Numbered from the stretch's first letter, positions 37,983-46,944 are shown. The stretch: DNA of 64,000 bases from Streptomyces sp. NBC_00390 (GCF_036057275.1 NZ_CP107945.1:6448001-6512000); one strand, 5' to 3'. A program made the numbers and translations. The notes: generated from the letters alone by a model not told the origin.

Positions 37983-38438
37983 GTGAAGCTTGATTCGATG
38001 TACCAGGACGTCATCCTGGACCACTACAAGCACCCGCACGGGCGGGGCTTGCGGGACGGCGACGCCGAGGTGCACCACGTCAACCCGACCTGCGGCGACG
38101 AGATCACCCTCCGTGTGAAGTACGACGGCACGCTCATCGCCGACGTCTCGTACGAGGGCCAGGGCTGCTCCATCAGCCAGGCCTCGGCCTCCGTGCTGAA
38201 CGAGTTGCTCGTCGGCAAGGAGCTGGCCGAGGCACAGAAGATCCAGGCGACCTTCCTTGAGCTGATGCAGTCCAAGGGCCAGATCGAGCCGGACGATGCG
38301 ATGGAGGAGGTGCTGGAGGACGCGGTCGCGTTCGCCGGCGTCTCCAAGTACCCGGCGCGCGTGAAGTGCGCCCTCCTGAGCTGGATGGCATGGAAGGACG
38401 CGACGGCGCAGGCGCTGTCCGAAGGGAAGACCGCATGA
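37983..38438 (+). CDS. sufU: SufU sulphur-transfer protein (IscU-like)
   Basis: Accepts persulphide from SufS in Gram-positive Suf systems. 151 residues from GTG 37983 (ATG 37998 is an internal alternative). It carries the three cysteines and aspartate of the SufU zinc/sulphur site: NPTCGDEI, GQGCSISQAS and RVKCALLSW. The GQGCSISQASASVLNEL run and the insert before the third cysteine distinguish SufU from IscU. It overlaps sufT by ATGA. Confidence 0.94.
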   Translation: MKLDSMYQDVILDHYKHPHGRGLRDGDAEVHHVNPTCGDEITLRVKYDGTLIADVSYEGQGCSISQASASVLNELLVGKELAEAQKIQATFLELMQSKGQIEPDDAMEEVLEDAVAFAGVSKYPARVKCALLSWMAWKDATAQALSEGKTA

Positions 38439-38830
38439 CTGAGAACCGCGAGACCACGGCGGAGAAGGACTGGCCGGACGAGGAGACCTTCTCCTCCAAG
38501 GCCGCGGCGCCGACGAGCACGAAGGCCTCCGAGGAGGAGGTCCGCGAGGCCCTGTACGACGTCGTCGACCCCGAGCTGGGCATCGACGTGGTCAACCTCG
38601 GGCTGATCTACGGCATCCACATCGACGACGCCAACATCGCGACCCTGGACATGACGCTGACGTCGGCGGCCTGCCCGCTGACGGACGTGATCGAGGACCA
38701 GGCGAAGGCCGCGACGGACGGCATCGTCAGCGAGCTGAAGATCAACTGGGTCTGGATGCCGCCGTGGGGTCCCGACAAGATCACGGACGACGGACGCGAG
38801 CAGCTGCGTGCGCTCGGCTTCAACGTCTGA
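38435..38830 (+). CDS. sufT: SufT-type Fe-S assembly factor (MIP18/DUF59 family)
   Basis: 131 residues. A disordered, charged N-terminus (about 1-32) precedes the DUF59 domain: ALYDVVDPELGIDVVNLGLIYG, MTLTSAACPLTDVIEDQ (reactive cysteine) and VWMPPWGPDKITDDGREQLRALGF. SufT helps mature Fe-S proteins when demand is high. Last gene of the suf operon, ended by a strong hairpin. Confidence 0.94.
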   Translation: MTENRETTAEKDWPDEETFSSKAAAPTSTKASEEEVREALYDVVDPELGIDVVNLGLIYGIHIDDANIATLDMTLTSAACPLTDVIEDQAKAATDGIVSELKINWVWMPPWGPDKITDDGREQLRALGFNV

Positions 38831-38844
38831 CGCGCTGCCGAATT

Positions 38845-38894
38845 CAGAAGCGGCCGTGGGTGCCAGGGGTTCCTGGTGACCACGGCCGCTTCTG
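38845..38894. terminator. Bidirectional terminator, suf operon / PucR-type gene
   Basis: Perfect 15-bp inverted repeat (38845-38859 with 38880-38894); the 20-base loop contains an inner CCAGG/CCTGG pair. It lies between convergent sufT and the regulator at 38951. Confidence 0.88.
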
Positions 38895-38950
38895 CCTGTG
38901 CGGGGGGCCTGCGGGCGCGGGCATCGAGCGGCTGCGGGTCGCGGTTCGGT

Positions 38951-40201
38951 TCACGCACAGGCGTCATGGGCACTCAGGGCTGCTCGGACCCGCAGGACGT
39001 CCGTGCCCGACGTGGCGTCCAGGCCGGTGGCCTCCGCTGCCCGCCGCAGTCGGTAGTCCACGGTGTTGGGATGAACCCGGAGCCGTTCCGCGGTGAGCTG
39101 GCGGCTCAGGCCGCAGTCCAGGAACGTGCGCAGTGTGGACAGCAGCTCGGGCCGGTCGGCCAGCGGGCGCATCAGCCGGGCCAGCGCGTCCCGGGCCGGT
39201 CCCGGCTGCATCAGCTGATACTCCAGCAGCACGTCGGTGAGGTGGTAGACGCCCGGCGGACGGCCCGCGGCGACGGCCACCCGCCGTATCTCCTCCACCA
39301 GTTCGGCGGCCTCGCCCACCTCCTCAGGGACGGCCGCGGCCACCCCGGCCACGATGTCGACGTCGGCGACCCTGCTCATATGGGAGACCACTTGGCCCAG
39401 CCAGGTCCAGTCCCGGGCCGACAGCTGTGCCTCCTCGGTCCGCCAGGGGATCAGGGCGATCCCCCCGGCGCCGGACAGCGCAGTCAGAACGGCGCCGTCC
39501 ACGTGGCGGTCGAGCTCGACCCGCAGCCGCCGCAGTTTGCGCCGGCCCGCCATCACGCTGCTCACCCCGTCGGCACTCTCGTCGGGGTGCGGGCCGATCG
39601 CCAGCCCGACGACCAGGTAGCACGGTGGCAGGCCGATACCGCAGCGCGCGGCCGTGCCCTGGACGTCCTCGCCGTCCAGCAGCGCCGTGAGCATCGCCTG
39701 CCGCGCCGACTGCTCATCGCTGGCGACGGCCTGCCGCTCTGCGAGGTACCCGGCCACCACCGTGGTCGTCATCCGCTCCAGGAAACGCAGGACGAGCATG
39801 TGCGCGGCCTGTAGCTGCGGCATGTCCTCGCGGGTCGCATGCGGTGCCATCCGCTCCAGACACTCGTGTGCCCCTACGTGATAGGCGCTGATCACGGCCT
39901 CCACCGGCATGCCGTCCTCGGCCCGCTTGGCCGCGGACTGCCGCAGCACCTGGAGTTCCGCCTCGCTCGGAAGCTGGCCGGTGCGCAGGATGGTGGCGAA
40001 CGCCCGGATGCCCTGCTCGATGACCCGCCGGGTCTCGGTGCGCTGTTCGGCGGGCAGGGTCGCGTACACGGGCACTTGGTCGACGAGACGGGCCAGCACG
40101 CGTGCGGCCAGGTCGTGCACGGCCCCGGTGAGCCGCTGATGCACGGGAATCCCGCCGAATGTGAGCGGCACATGGCCGCCCGCCCCGGTGTGACTGTTCA
40201 C
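38951..40201 (-). CDS. PucR-family transcriptional regulator
   Basis: 416 residues from GTG 40201 (CGAGG site seven bases upstream); the frame is open 115 codons further but that part is non-coding in character. The C-terminal PucR-type helix-turn-helix is clear: LRTFLDCGLSRQLTAERLRVHPNTVDYRLRRAAEATGLD. The middle has a GGDEF-like regulatory fold, and the N-terminal 150 residues form a helical sensor. It is divergent from the lipase gene, which is a candidate target. Effector unknown. Confidence 0.85.
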   Translation of the reverse strand: MNSHTGAGGHVPLTFGGIPVHQRLTGAVHDLAARVLARLVDQVPVYATLPAEQRTETRRVIEQGIRAFATILRTGQLPSEAELQVLRQSAAKRAEDGMPVEAVISAYHVGAHECLERMAPHATREDMPQLQAAHMLVLRFLERMTTTVVAGYLAERQAVASDEQSARQAMLTALLDGEDVQGTAARCGIGLPPCYLVVGLAIGPHPDESADGVSSVMAGRRKLRRLRVELDRHVDGAVLTALSGAGGIALIPWRTEEAQLSARDWTWLGQVVSHMSRVADVDIVAGVAAAVPEEVGEAAELVEEIRRVAVAAGRPPGVYHLTDVLLEYQLMQPGPARDALARLMRPLADRPELLSTLRTFLDCGLSRQLTAERLRVHPNTVDYRLRRAAEATGLDATSGTDVLRVRAALSAHDACA

Positions 40202-40503
40202 GCTGCGACCTCGCCGGCACTCTGCGGAGATCCACTCCGTGCGGAGCTTCGGCGAAACCCCGCGAGGATCAACGAACTTACTGCTTGGTAACCACCGTCC
40301 TCGCAGGGAGCGGCGGGTGTCAAGGACCGTTGGCCATAGCCTGGACAAACTGTGATCGCTCACAAACCCCTGGCGCGAAGTCTGGATGGCGTACGGGGCC
40401 CGGAGCGCCGGGTCACCACGACGATTCGTCAGGGGCGGCAGTGTCCGCCCCACTTCACCGGTCATCGGTTCGAGGACGGGCCGAGCGAATCCCAGGAGCA
40501 CCC
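40202..40503. other. Divergent intergenic region with a palindrome upstream of the lipase gene
   Basis: 302 bases with no gene. A near-perfect palindrome TGTGATCGCTCACA lies at 40351-40364. The arms TGTGA/TCACA resemble CRP half-sites but are four bases apart instead of six, so a GntR- or PucR-type operator is more likely. No convincing promoter hexamers were recognised. Confidence 0.45.
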
Positions 40504-41466
40504 ATGTCAGGGACAACGTGGCCCGTGCGCCGGCTGCGCACGTCACTCGCCGCGGCCGCCGTCTCGGCCGCAGTCGTCGTCACCTGTGCCGCTGCCCCGG
40601 CACAGGCTGCCCAGCAGGACAAGCTGCGGGAAGGCGGCGTCGCACAAGCGCTGTGGAACTTCGCGGTGTCGCCCGAGGCTGTGCCCGGCGCGAACGACTG
40701 GTCGTGCCGGCCGAGTGCCGAACACCCCAACCCGGTGGTCATGCTGCCGGGAACCTTCTTCAACATCGGCGCCGACTTCGTGAAGGCCGCGCCCCGTCTG
40801 AAGAACAACGGCTACTGCGTCTTCGCCATGAACTACGGATTCACCTCCGCGTCGTTCGGCCGCGTCGGCGGTCTGGGCCACAACAGGGACTCGGCCGCGC
40901 AGCTGGACGCCTTCGTGGCGCGGGTCCAGCAGGCCACCGGGGCCGCGAAGGTGGACATCGTCGGCCACTCGCTCGGCTCGAGCGTGTCGATGTGGTGGAT
41001 GAAGAAGATGGACGGCGCCGACAAGGTTGCCCACTACGTCGGCTGGGCGCCCAGCTCCCACGGCACCGATCTGAACGGCATTGTCCGCCTCGCCGACTCC
41101 CTCAAGGCGATGGGCTTCGTCACCGGCCTGTCCGAGGTCGCACAGTTCCCCGGCGTCCTCGAGCAGGCCGGCACCAGCGACTACACCAGGGAGCTGTGGG
41201 CGGACGGTGACACGGTGCCGGAAGGGCCCGAGTACACCGTCGTGATGACCGAGCACGACAAGGTGATCACCCCATACGCGACCCAGGCGCTGCAGGGTGA
41301 CGACGTCACCAACATCGTCCTGCAGGACATGTGCCCCGACGACAAGGCGGGCCACATGGGGTTGTTCAACGACGATCCCACCCTGCAGCTCACCATGAAC
41401 GCGCTCGCGGACGGGCCCGACGGCTTCAAGCCCGTCTGCGAGGGATACGGAATGCCTCTGCTCTGA
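40504..41466 (+). CDS. Secreted lipase/esterase (alpha/beta hydrolase, lipase class 2 type)
   Basis: 320 residues from ATG 40504 (AGGAG site). Signal peptide 1-34 (RRLRTS, Ala/Val core, AQA-AQ). Nucleophile elbow VGHSLGSS, Asp in TEHDKVITP and His in KAGHMGLFND give the catalytic triad; the oxyanion region is PVVMLPGTFFNIG. Cysteines near both ends suggest disulphides. Similar secreted triacylglycerol lipases are common in streptomycetes. Confidence 0.88.
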   Translation: MSGTTWPVRRLRTSLAAAAVSAAVVVTCAAAPAQAAQQDKLREGGVAQALWNFAVSPEAVPGANDWSCRPSAEHPNPVVMLPGTFFNIGADFVKAAPRLKNNGYCVFAMNYGFTSASFGRVGGLGHNRDSAAQLDAFVARVQQATGAAKVDIVGHSLGSSVSMWWMKKMDGADKVAHYVGWAPSSHGTDLNGIVRLADSLKAMGFVTGLSEVAQFPGVLEQAGTSDYTRELWADGDTVPEGPEYTVVMTEHDKVITPYATQALQGDDVTNIVLQDMCPDDKAGHMGLFNDDPTLQLTMNALADGPDGFKPVCEGYGMPLL

Positions 41467-41469
41467 CCG

Positions 41470-42546
41470 TCAGGACGTCGGCCCGGCGGCCTCGGCGAGG
41501 GCAGCGGCCAGGTTCTCGGTGCGGATACGCCGGTCGATGTAGAGCAGGTTCAGCACCAGCTGGGGGAAGGCCACGGTGAGGGCCTGGCTGATCAGCGAGC
41601 TGATCAGACCGAACACCAGGGTGGTCGCGAGGATCGTCACGGCGACGCCGCCGCTGGACGCGTCGTCCGACAGCGACAGCGGGCCGGCGGGCAGGGCGTT
41701 CAGCACGGACAGCGGCAGCTGGATCACGTAGCCGGCCACCACGGCGATCAGGTATGCCAGCAGTGAGATGCCGAAGATCCGCCACCAGGCACCGCGCACC
41801 AGCTGGGCGGAGCGGCTCATCGAGGCGATGACGCCCTGGCCCTCGAAGACGGCGGCGGCCGGGGCGAGACTGAACCTCACCCAGAGCCAGACGGCCGCCG
41901 GGCCCGTGATCAGGGCGCCGAGGAATCCGACCAGGATGACCCAGCCGAACCCGTCCGTGCCGTTCACGGTCAGCATGATCATCGCGAAGAGGAACCCGAA
42001 GAAGGCCATGCCGGTCAGGAGGATCGGGACAAAGGCGATCAGCGAGGTCAGCACAACACTGCCGAGCACCGCGCCGGTGCGGGGCAGGGCACGGCGCCAG
42101 ACGGAGCCGATGGTGGTCGGGCGGCCCAGGACCGCGTCCTGGAGGATGACGGGGCAGCTCGCGTAGATCACCGCGTTGGCGACCAGAAGCGTGAGCAGGC
42201 CGAACAGGTACACCGCGCCGAAGGAGAGCACCAGCGGGCCGAACTCGTCCCAGCCGGGGGCCTCGCTGCCCGACCAGTCCAGCACGCGGTGCAGGCGGTC
42301 CGAGACCGACACGTACGCGATGCCGATGGCGCCGCAGACCAGCACGGCGGCCACGCCGTAGGCCGCGAGTGCGACACCGAGCAGCTGCTTCCAGTGGCGG
42401 CCGATGGTCGAGAACGCCCCACCGAGTATCGCGCCCAGGGCGAGCGGCGCCAGCGGTATGACACCGGGCTTCGGCGGCGGTGGCACCGGCGGCATCCAGC
42501 CGCCGTAGGCGGGCGTACCCGGGTAAGGCGTGTTTCCGTGGGCCAC
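41470..42546 (-). CDS. Polytopic membrane protein of unknown function
   Basis: 358 residues from GTG 42546 (GGGGG site nine bases upstream). A short Pro/Gly-rich cytoplasmic head (PPVPPPPKPGV) is followed by about six long hydrophobic segments. The layout resembles the glycerophosphoryl-diester-phosphodiesterase membrane-domain or DUF7544-like proteins of streptomycetes, without the catalytic domain. No transporter motif seen. It ends 3 bases from the convergent lipase stop. Confidence 0.7.
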   Translation of the reverse strand: MAHGNTPYPGTPAYGGWMPPVPPPPKPGVIPLAPLALGAILGGAFSTIGRHWKQLLGVALAAYGVAAVLVCGAIGIAYVSVSDRLHRVLDWSGSEAPGWDEFGPLVLSFGAVYLFGLLTLLVANAVIYASCPVILQDAVLGRPTTIGSVWRRALPRTGAVLGSVVLTSLIAFVPILLTGMAFFGFLFAMIMLTVNGTDGFGWVILVGFLGALITGPAAVWLWVRFSLAPAAAVFEGQGVIASMSRSAQLVRGAWWRIFGISLLAYLIAVVAGYVIQLPLSVLNALPAGPLSLSDDASSGGVAVTILATTLVFGLISSLISQALTVAFPQLVLNLLYIDRRIRTENLAAALAEAAGPTS

Positions 42547-42729
42547 TGCTGGATTCCCCCGTGCTTCGATACCGACCTGGACCGATCCGACCGGAAGCGA
42601 TCGGACGGCACACCGTAGCGGGACGCCGCCGGGCGGCGGACGGGACCCCCTGCAAGCCGCCGAACCCGGCATACGGGCGGATCACGCCCGGCACCTGAGA
42701 CCGGTTCGCGGGGGCGGTGCCCGGCCCGT

Positions 42730-42735
42730 TAGGTT
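42730..42735 (+). promoter_or_regulatory. -10 element of dapD (probable leaderless start)
   Basis: TAGGTT ends seven bases before ATG 42743 and no ribosome site is visible, which is the spacing of a leaderless actinobacterial promoter. No matching -35 was recognised. Confidence 0.45.
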
Positions 42736-42742
42736 TCCTGTC

Positions 42743-43744
42743 ATGACTGACTCGCCCGACAGCACCACCGCAACGCGCACCACCGGCGCCGTCGCCGCCG
42801 GACTCGCCACTCTCACGGCCGACGGCACCGTACTCGACACCTGGTTCCCCGCTCCCGAGCTCGTCGCCGAGCCCGGGCCCGCCGGCACCGAGCGGCTGAC
42901 CGCCGCGCAGGCCGCCGAGCTGCTCGGCGAGGGCGCCACCAAGGCGATCGGCCCCGACCCGCGCCGCGGTGTCGAGGTCGTCGCGGTCCGCACCGTGATC
43001 GCCTCCCTCGACGACAAGCCGCTGGACGCGCACGACGCCTACCTGCGCCTCCACCTGCTCTCCCACCGCCTGGTGCGGCCGCACGGCCAGAGCCTGGACG
43101 GCGTCTTCGGCCTGCTCGCCAATGTCGCGTGGACCTCGCTCGGCCCGGTCGCCGTCGACGACGTCGAGAAGGTCCGTCTCCACGCCCGCGCCGAGGGCCT
43201 GCACCTCCAGGTGACCTCGATCGACAAGTTCCCGCGGATGACGGACTACGTGGCGCCCAAGGGCGTACGGATCGCCGACGCCGACCGGGTCCGCCTGGGC
43301 GCGCACCTCGCCGAGGGCACCACCGTCATGCACGAGGGCTTCGTCAACTTCAACGCCGGCACCCTGGGCACCTCGATGGTCGAGGGCCGTATCTCCGCCG
43401 GTGTCGTCGTCGGCGACGGCTCGGACATCGGCGGCGGCGCCTCCACCATGGGCACGCTCTCCGGTGGCGGGAACGTCATCATCTCCATCGGCGAGCGCTG
43501 CCTGATCGGCGCCGAGGCGGGCGTCGGCATCGCGCTCGGCGACGAGTGCGTCGTCGAGGCCGGTCTCTATGTCACGGCGGGTACGCGCATCACGATGCCC
43601 GACGGTGAGATCGTCAAGGCCCGTGAGCTGTCCGGCGCCTCGAACATCCTCTTCCGCCGCAATTCGGTGACCGGTGCCGTCGAGGCCCGTCCGAACAACG
43701 CGGTCTGGGGCGGTCTCAACGAGGTGCTCCACAGCCACAACTGA
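42743..43744 (+). CDS. dapD: 2,3,4,5-Tetrahydropyridine-2,6-dicarboxylate N-succinyltransferase
   Basis: Succinylase of the lysine/meso-diaminopimelate pathway. 333 residues, the actinobacterial type. An N-terminal alpha/beta domain is followed by a left-handed parallel beta-helix of hexapeptide repeats (about 180-290: VRLGAHLAEGTTVMHEG, GRISAGVVVGDGSDIGGGAS, CLIGAEAGVGIALGDEC). The C-terminus VTGAVEARPNNAVWGGLNEVLH is conserved. ATG 42743 chosen by the -10 spacing and family length. Confidence 0.94.
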   Translation: MTDSPDSTTATRTTGAVAAGLATLTADGTVLDTWFPAPELVAEPGPAGTERLTAAQAAELLGEGATKAIGPDPRRGVEVVAVRTVIASLDDKPLDAHDAYLRLHLLSHRLVRPHGQSLDGVFGLLANVAWTSLGPVAVDDVEKVRLHARAEGLHLQVTSIDKFPRMTDYVAPKGVRIADADRVRLGAHLAEGTTVMHEGFVNFNAGTLGTSMVEGRISAGVVVGDGSDIGGGASTMGTLSGGGNVIISIGERCLIGAEAGVGIALGDECVVEAGLYVTAGTRITMPDGEIVKARELSGASNILFRRNSVTGAVEARPNNAVWGGLNEVLHSHN

Positions 43745-43775
43745 CCGGCCGTCCCCGGTCGCCGGGTTCCCCGCC

Positions 43776-43843
43776 ATCGTGTGACTCTGCGTAACCTTTG
43801 CTCTGTTCGGGCGGATAGGCAGGGCAAAGCGGAGTCACACGAT
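43776..43843. repeat. Large interrupted inverted repeat between dapD and the small secreted gene
   Basis: Outer arms of 12 bp are perfect (43776-43787 with 43832-43843); inner arms of 10 bp have one mismatch (43796-43805 with 43820-43829); the loop is 14 bases. It could end dapD transcription, or fold at DNA level around the promoter that it contains. Confidence 0.8.
43790..43817 (+). promoter_or_regulatory. Candidate sigma-BldN-type promoter
   Basis: CGTAAC (43790-43795), 16 bases, then CGGATA (43812-43817). The -35 and spacing are exactly those I recall for sigma-BldN promoters (CGTAAC-N16-CGTTGA); the -10 matches at C, G and the final A. Transcription would start about 50 bases before ATG 43876. 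Confidence 0.45.
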
Positions 43844-43875
43844 CCGGCCCCGGACCGGCAAGGCGAGGAACCGAC

Positions 43876-44079
43876 ATGAAGACCAGGCTGACCGTACTCG
43901 GTGTGTTCGCGCTGCTCGCCGCAGTGCATCCGGCGGGCAGCGCGCTCGCCGACGAGACGCACACCGGCTCGCACGACGGACCCAGCGTCTCGCTGATCTC
44001 CACCGGCCAGATCGACGATCCGCTCGAGGACGTCCTCGAGCACCCGGCGGTCCTCGGCTCGACCTACGTGTACGACTGA
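43876..44079 (+). CDS. Small secreted protein of unknown function
   Basis: 67 residues: a clear Sec signal peptide (MKTRLTVLG, hydrophobic core, cleavage near ALA-DE at 25-26) and a mature part of about 42 acidic residues (HTGSHDGP, IDDPLEDVLEHP, ending TYVYD). No cysteine and no chaplin or rodlin repeat. A GAGGAA site precedes ATG 43876. Its 3' end overlaps the end of the convergent dapA-like gene by 16 bases. Unknown role; the promoter suggests expression with aerial growth. Confidence 0.75.
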   Translation: MKTRLTVLGVFALLAAVHPAGSALADETHTGSHDGPSVSLISTGQIDDPLEDVLEHPAVLGSTYVYD

Positions 44080-44960
44080 GCGAGCTCCTCGTACGCAGCC
44101 AGCAGCCCGCGGGCCGCCTCGCGGCCGGCGGGCTGCAGTGGTTCCCGCACCGCGCCCGCAGGCAGCCCGAGCGCGCCGAGCAGTGCCTTCGCCGTCACTG
44201 TGCCGGGCAGGCCGGAGGCCATCATCAGCTCGGTGAGCGGCAGCGTCGCCTGGTTGAGCCGGACCGCGGCGCCGGTGTCGCCGGCGTCGAACGCGTCCAG
44301 AGCCGCCCGCAGTTGAGGGGCCGCGACATTGGCCACTGTCGACACGAAGCCGGCGCCGCCCACCGCGTACAGCGGAAGATTCAGCTCCTCGGCCCCCGCG
44401 TAGTAGGCGAGTCCGCCGTGCGCGATGACCTTGGAGCTGCCGAGCAGGTCGAACGAGCAGTCCTTGACGGCCACGATGCGCGGGTGACCGGCGAGCCGCA
44501 GCAAGGTGTCCGGCTCGATGCGGGTGCCGGTGCGGCCCGGGATGTCGTACAGCATCAGAGGAACGCCCACGGAGTCCGCGACGCGCACGAAATGCGCGGC
44601 GACGGCGTCCTGCGGCGGTCGGCTGTAGTACGGGGTGACCACCAGAACCCCGTCGGCGCCGACCGCCTCGGCGGAGCGCGCGAGTTCGACGGTGTGCCGG
44701 GTGTCCGCGGTGCCGACGCCCGCGAGGACCGAGGCCCGCTCGCCCACCGCCTCGGCCACCGCCCGTACGAGCGCGGTCTTCTCGGCGTCCGTGGTGGTCG
44801 GGGACTCGCCGGTGGTTCCGTTCACCACCAGCCCGTCACAGCCGCTGTCCACCAGCTGGGCGGCGAGCTTCTGGGCACCGTCCAGGTCGAGGGAGCCGTC
44901 GTCGGCGAAGGGCGTGACCATGGCGCACAGGGCCCGGCCGAAAGGATGCGGAGAGTGCAT
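44064..44960 (-). CDS. dapA: Dihydrodipicolinate synthase family protein (DapA-like)
   Basis: Condenses pyruvate with aspartate semialdehyde to start the diaminopimelate branch, or is a related aldolase. 298 residues from ATG 44960; GTG 44978 would add six. The pyruvate-binding VNGTTGESPTT motif, the catalytic Tyr in MLYDIPGRTG and the Schiff-base Lys in IVAVKDCS are present. Being next to dapD supports the lysine pathway, but streptomycetes often carry several DapA paralogues, so the symbol is provisional. Confidence 0.82.
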   Translation of the reverse strand: MHSPHPFGRALCAMVTPFADDGSLDLDGAQKLAAQLVDSGCDGLVVNGTTGESPTTTDAEKTALVRAVAEAVGERASVLAGVGTADTRHTVELARSAEAVGADGVLVVTPYYSRPPQDAVAAHFVRVADSVGVPLMLYDIPGRTGTRIEPDTLLRLAGHPRIVAVKDCSFDLLGSSKVIAHGGLAYYAGAEELNLPLYAVGGAGFVSTVANVAAPQLRAALDAFDAGDTGAAVRLNQATLPLTELMMASGLPGTVTAKALLGALGLPAGAVREPLQPAGREAARGLLAAYEELAQSYT

Positions 44961-45093
44961 GACCGGAGTCTGACCCACCCCACCGGGAAGCTCCAGTTAA
45001 ATCTGCTTCCCGCGACAGCGAAGCATTGCTACGAGATCGCCTGGGCGCGGGACCTGCTGGACGGAGCGGGCCCCGCGCCCGGCGAGGGGTGTG

Positions 45094-46944
45094 CTACGGA
45101 CGGAAGCGCAGCACCTGCGGGTCGTGGTCGCTGTTCTGATCGGCGAACTCGGCGTTGATGTGCACGCTGTCGTAGCTGAAGTCGCCGATCGACGGGCTGG
45201 TCAGGATCTGGTCCAGAACCTGGCTGTTGCCCTGGTAGACGTACGAGTAACGCTCCCAGCTCGGCAGTGACTTGATCGCCGGGTACAGCGCGCCGCCGTC
45301 CGTCAGTGCCTTGGTCGTCTCCGAGAACTCGAAGTCGTTGATGTCACCCAGCACCACGACGTCCGCGTGCCGGTCGGCCTTGAGGATGTCCTTGACGAAG
45401 GTGTTCACCGCCTGCGCCTGGAGCAGGCGCTTGGCCTCCGAGGAGCGGACCGGCGGCTGGTGGTGCGAGGTGAGACCCTCGTCGCCGCCCTTCGAACCGA
45501 AGTGGTTGGCGATGACGAAGACCGTGCGCCCGCGGAAGACGAACTCGCCGGCGAGCGGCTTGCGGCTGCTCTCCCAGGCGGTGTTGGCCGGGTCGATCCG
45601 GCCGGGGGAGAAGGTGAGCGCGGCATGGCCGTACTCCTTCGTGACACCGGTGGCGGCCGTCGCGTTGCCGCCGGCACGGTCGGTGAAGGAGACCCGCTCC
45701 GGGTTGAACAGGAAGACCTGGCGGATGTTGCCGCCGGGCTCGCCGCCGTCCTTGTTGTTCTCCGGGTCGACGGTGCGCCACTCGTACGCCGGGCCGCCCG
45801 CGGCAATGATCGCGTCCGTGAACTTCTTGACCGTCTGGTCGGAGGCCACCGTGCCGTCGTTCTTCGCGCCGGTGTTGTCCTGGATCTCCTCCAGGGCGAC
45901 GATGTCGGGCGAGGCCAGGTTCTCCACGACGGCCTTCGCCAGCGCGTCGAACTTCTCCTGCGGGTCGGACGGGTCCAGGTTCTCCACGTTGTACGTGGCC
46001 ACTGCCAGCTCGCCGCGACGCTGAGGACGCGTCGACTCGCGCTCCAGCTCGCGGTCGGTGACCGTGCCGAGGGTGCGGGCGGTGATCGTGTAGCCGCCGA
46101 ACTGGTTGAAGTCCAGGGGGCCTTCGGTGGTGCCCGACAGTAGATCGCCGACGTTCGCCTTGGGGAAGGGCTGCTGGGCGAGCGGAATGAGCGACTGGAT
46201 CTGCAGCCGGCCGGTGTTCTGGGACTCGTACGAGCCGTAGCGCGCGCCGCCGCGGCCCGTCGGGTTCTCCCAGGGCTTGACCGTCACCCACAGCTCGGAG
46301 TACGGATCGGTGGCACCGACGACACGCGAGGTGCCGATGCGGACATTGCTGCCCTCGAGCGACTCGTAGTAGTCCAGGGCGTACGAACGGGGCTTGAGCG
46401 GCAGCGCGTTGATGCTGCCGGCGGCCGCGGTGTCGCCCTCGGGCGCGTACCGCGACGGGACGGACCAGGCGGAGACGGTCACCGGGGCGGGCAGCGCGTT
46501 GCCCGAGGACACCACGGTCACGGTCGGCTTGGAGATCTGGGTCAGCGACTGGTTGCCGGAGCTCAGGCCGCCCGGGACGTACTCGCCCACGGTGCCGGAG
46601 ACCTTGACGGCGTCGCCGACGGCGACGGTCGGGGCGGCGCCGGTGAAGACGAAGAGGCCCTCGCTGGTGGCCGGATCGGCGTCCGCCTGCGGGTCCTGGA
46701 TCCAGAAGCCGCGGGAGGAGCCGTACCCGCGGACGCCGATGACGATGCCCTCGACGTCCTTGACCTGCTGCCCGACGAGCGGGCTCGTGCGGGTGGTGCC
46801 CTGGATGTCATGAATGCGCGCGCCGGCGGTGTCGGCCGTGATGTCGGCGTCGGCGGCGGCCGAGGAGGAACCGGCGAGCAGACCGGCGGCCAGTGCGGAG
46901 GCCACGACGGTCGCGACGGCGGCATATCTCGGTATGGAAGGCAT
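45094..46944 (-). CDS. Extracellular nuclease, ExeM/NucH family
   Basis: 616 residues from ATG 46944 (GGAG seven bases upstream). Signal peptide 1-33, then an OB/lamin-tail-like nucleic-acid region (about 45-300: EGIVIGVRGYGSSRGFWIQDP), then an endonuclease/exonuclease/phosphatase domain. ATYNVENLDP carries the metal-binding Asn, IVALEEIQDN the Glu, FVIANHFGSKGGD the His, VVLGDIND the Asp/Asn pair, and the terminal NSDHDPQV the catalytic DH. It probably degrades extracellular DNA for phosphate and is preceded by a PHO box. Confidence 0.9.
   Translation of the reverse strand: MPSIPRYAAVATVVASALAAGLLAGSSSAAADADITADTAGARIHDIQGTTRTSPLVGQQVKDVEGIVIGVRGYGSSRGFWIQDPQADADPATSEGLFVFTGAAPTVAVGDAVKVSGTVGEYVPGGLSSGNQSLTQISKPTVTVVSSGNALPAPVTVSAWSVPSRYAPEGDTAAAGSINALPLKPRSYALDYYESLEGSNVRIGTSRVVGATDPYSELWVTVKPWENPTGRGGARYGSYESQNTGRLQIQSLIPLAQQPFPKANVGDLLSGTTEGPLDFNQFGGYTITARTLGTVTDRELERESTRPQRRGELAVATYNVENLDPSDPQEKFDALAKAVVENLASPDIVALEEIQDNTGAKNDGTVASDQTVKKFTDAIIAAGGPAYEWRTVDPENNKDGGEPGGNIRQVFLFNPERVSFTDRAGGNATAATGVTKEYGHAALTFSPGRIDPANTAWESSRKPLAGEFVFRGRTVFVIANHFGSKGGDEGLTSHHQPPVRSSEAKRLLQAQAVNTFVKDILKADRHADVVVLGDINDFEFSETTKALTDGGALYPAIKSLPSWERYSYVYQGNSQVLDQILTSPSIGDFSYDSVHINAEFADQNSDHDPQVLRFRP

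Noticed and set aside
40351..40364. CRP site (TGTGA..TCACA)
   Set aside because: The half-sites are four bases apart instead of six, and Streptomyces Crp is not known to me to prefer this spacing.
40202..40546. N-terminal extension of the PucR-type regulator
   Set aside because: 115 extra codons of low-quality composition running into the lipase signal peptide; GTG 40201 has a ribosome site and gives normal length.
42728..42740. A second iron box before dapD (GTTAGGTTTCC shared with the sufR upstream site)
   Set aside because: Only one half of the palindrome is present; it is better explained as the -10 of dapD.
44961..44978. GTG 44978 as the start of the dapA-like gene
   Set aside because: It adds six residues not typical of the family and its ribosome site is too far; kept only as an alternative.
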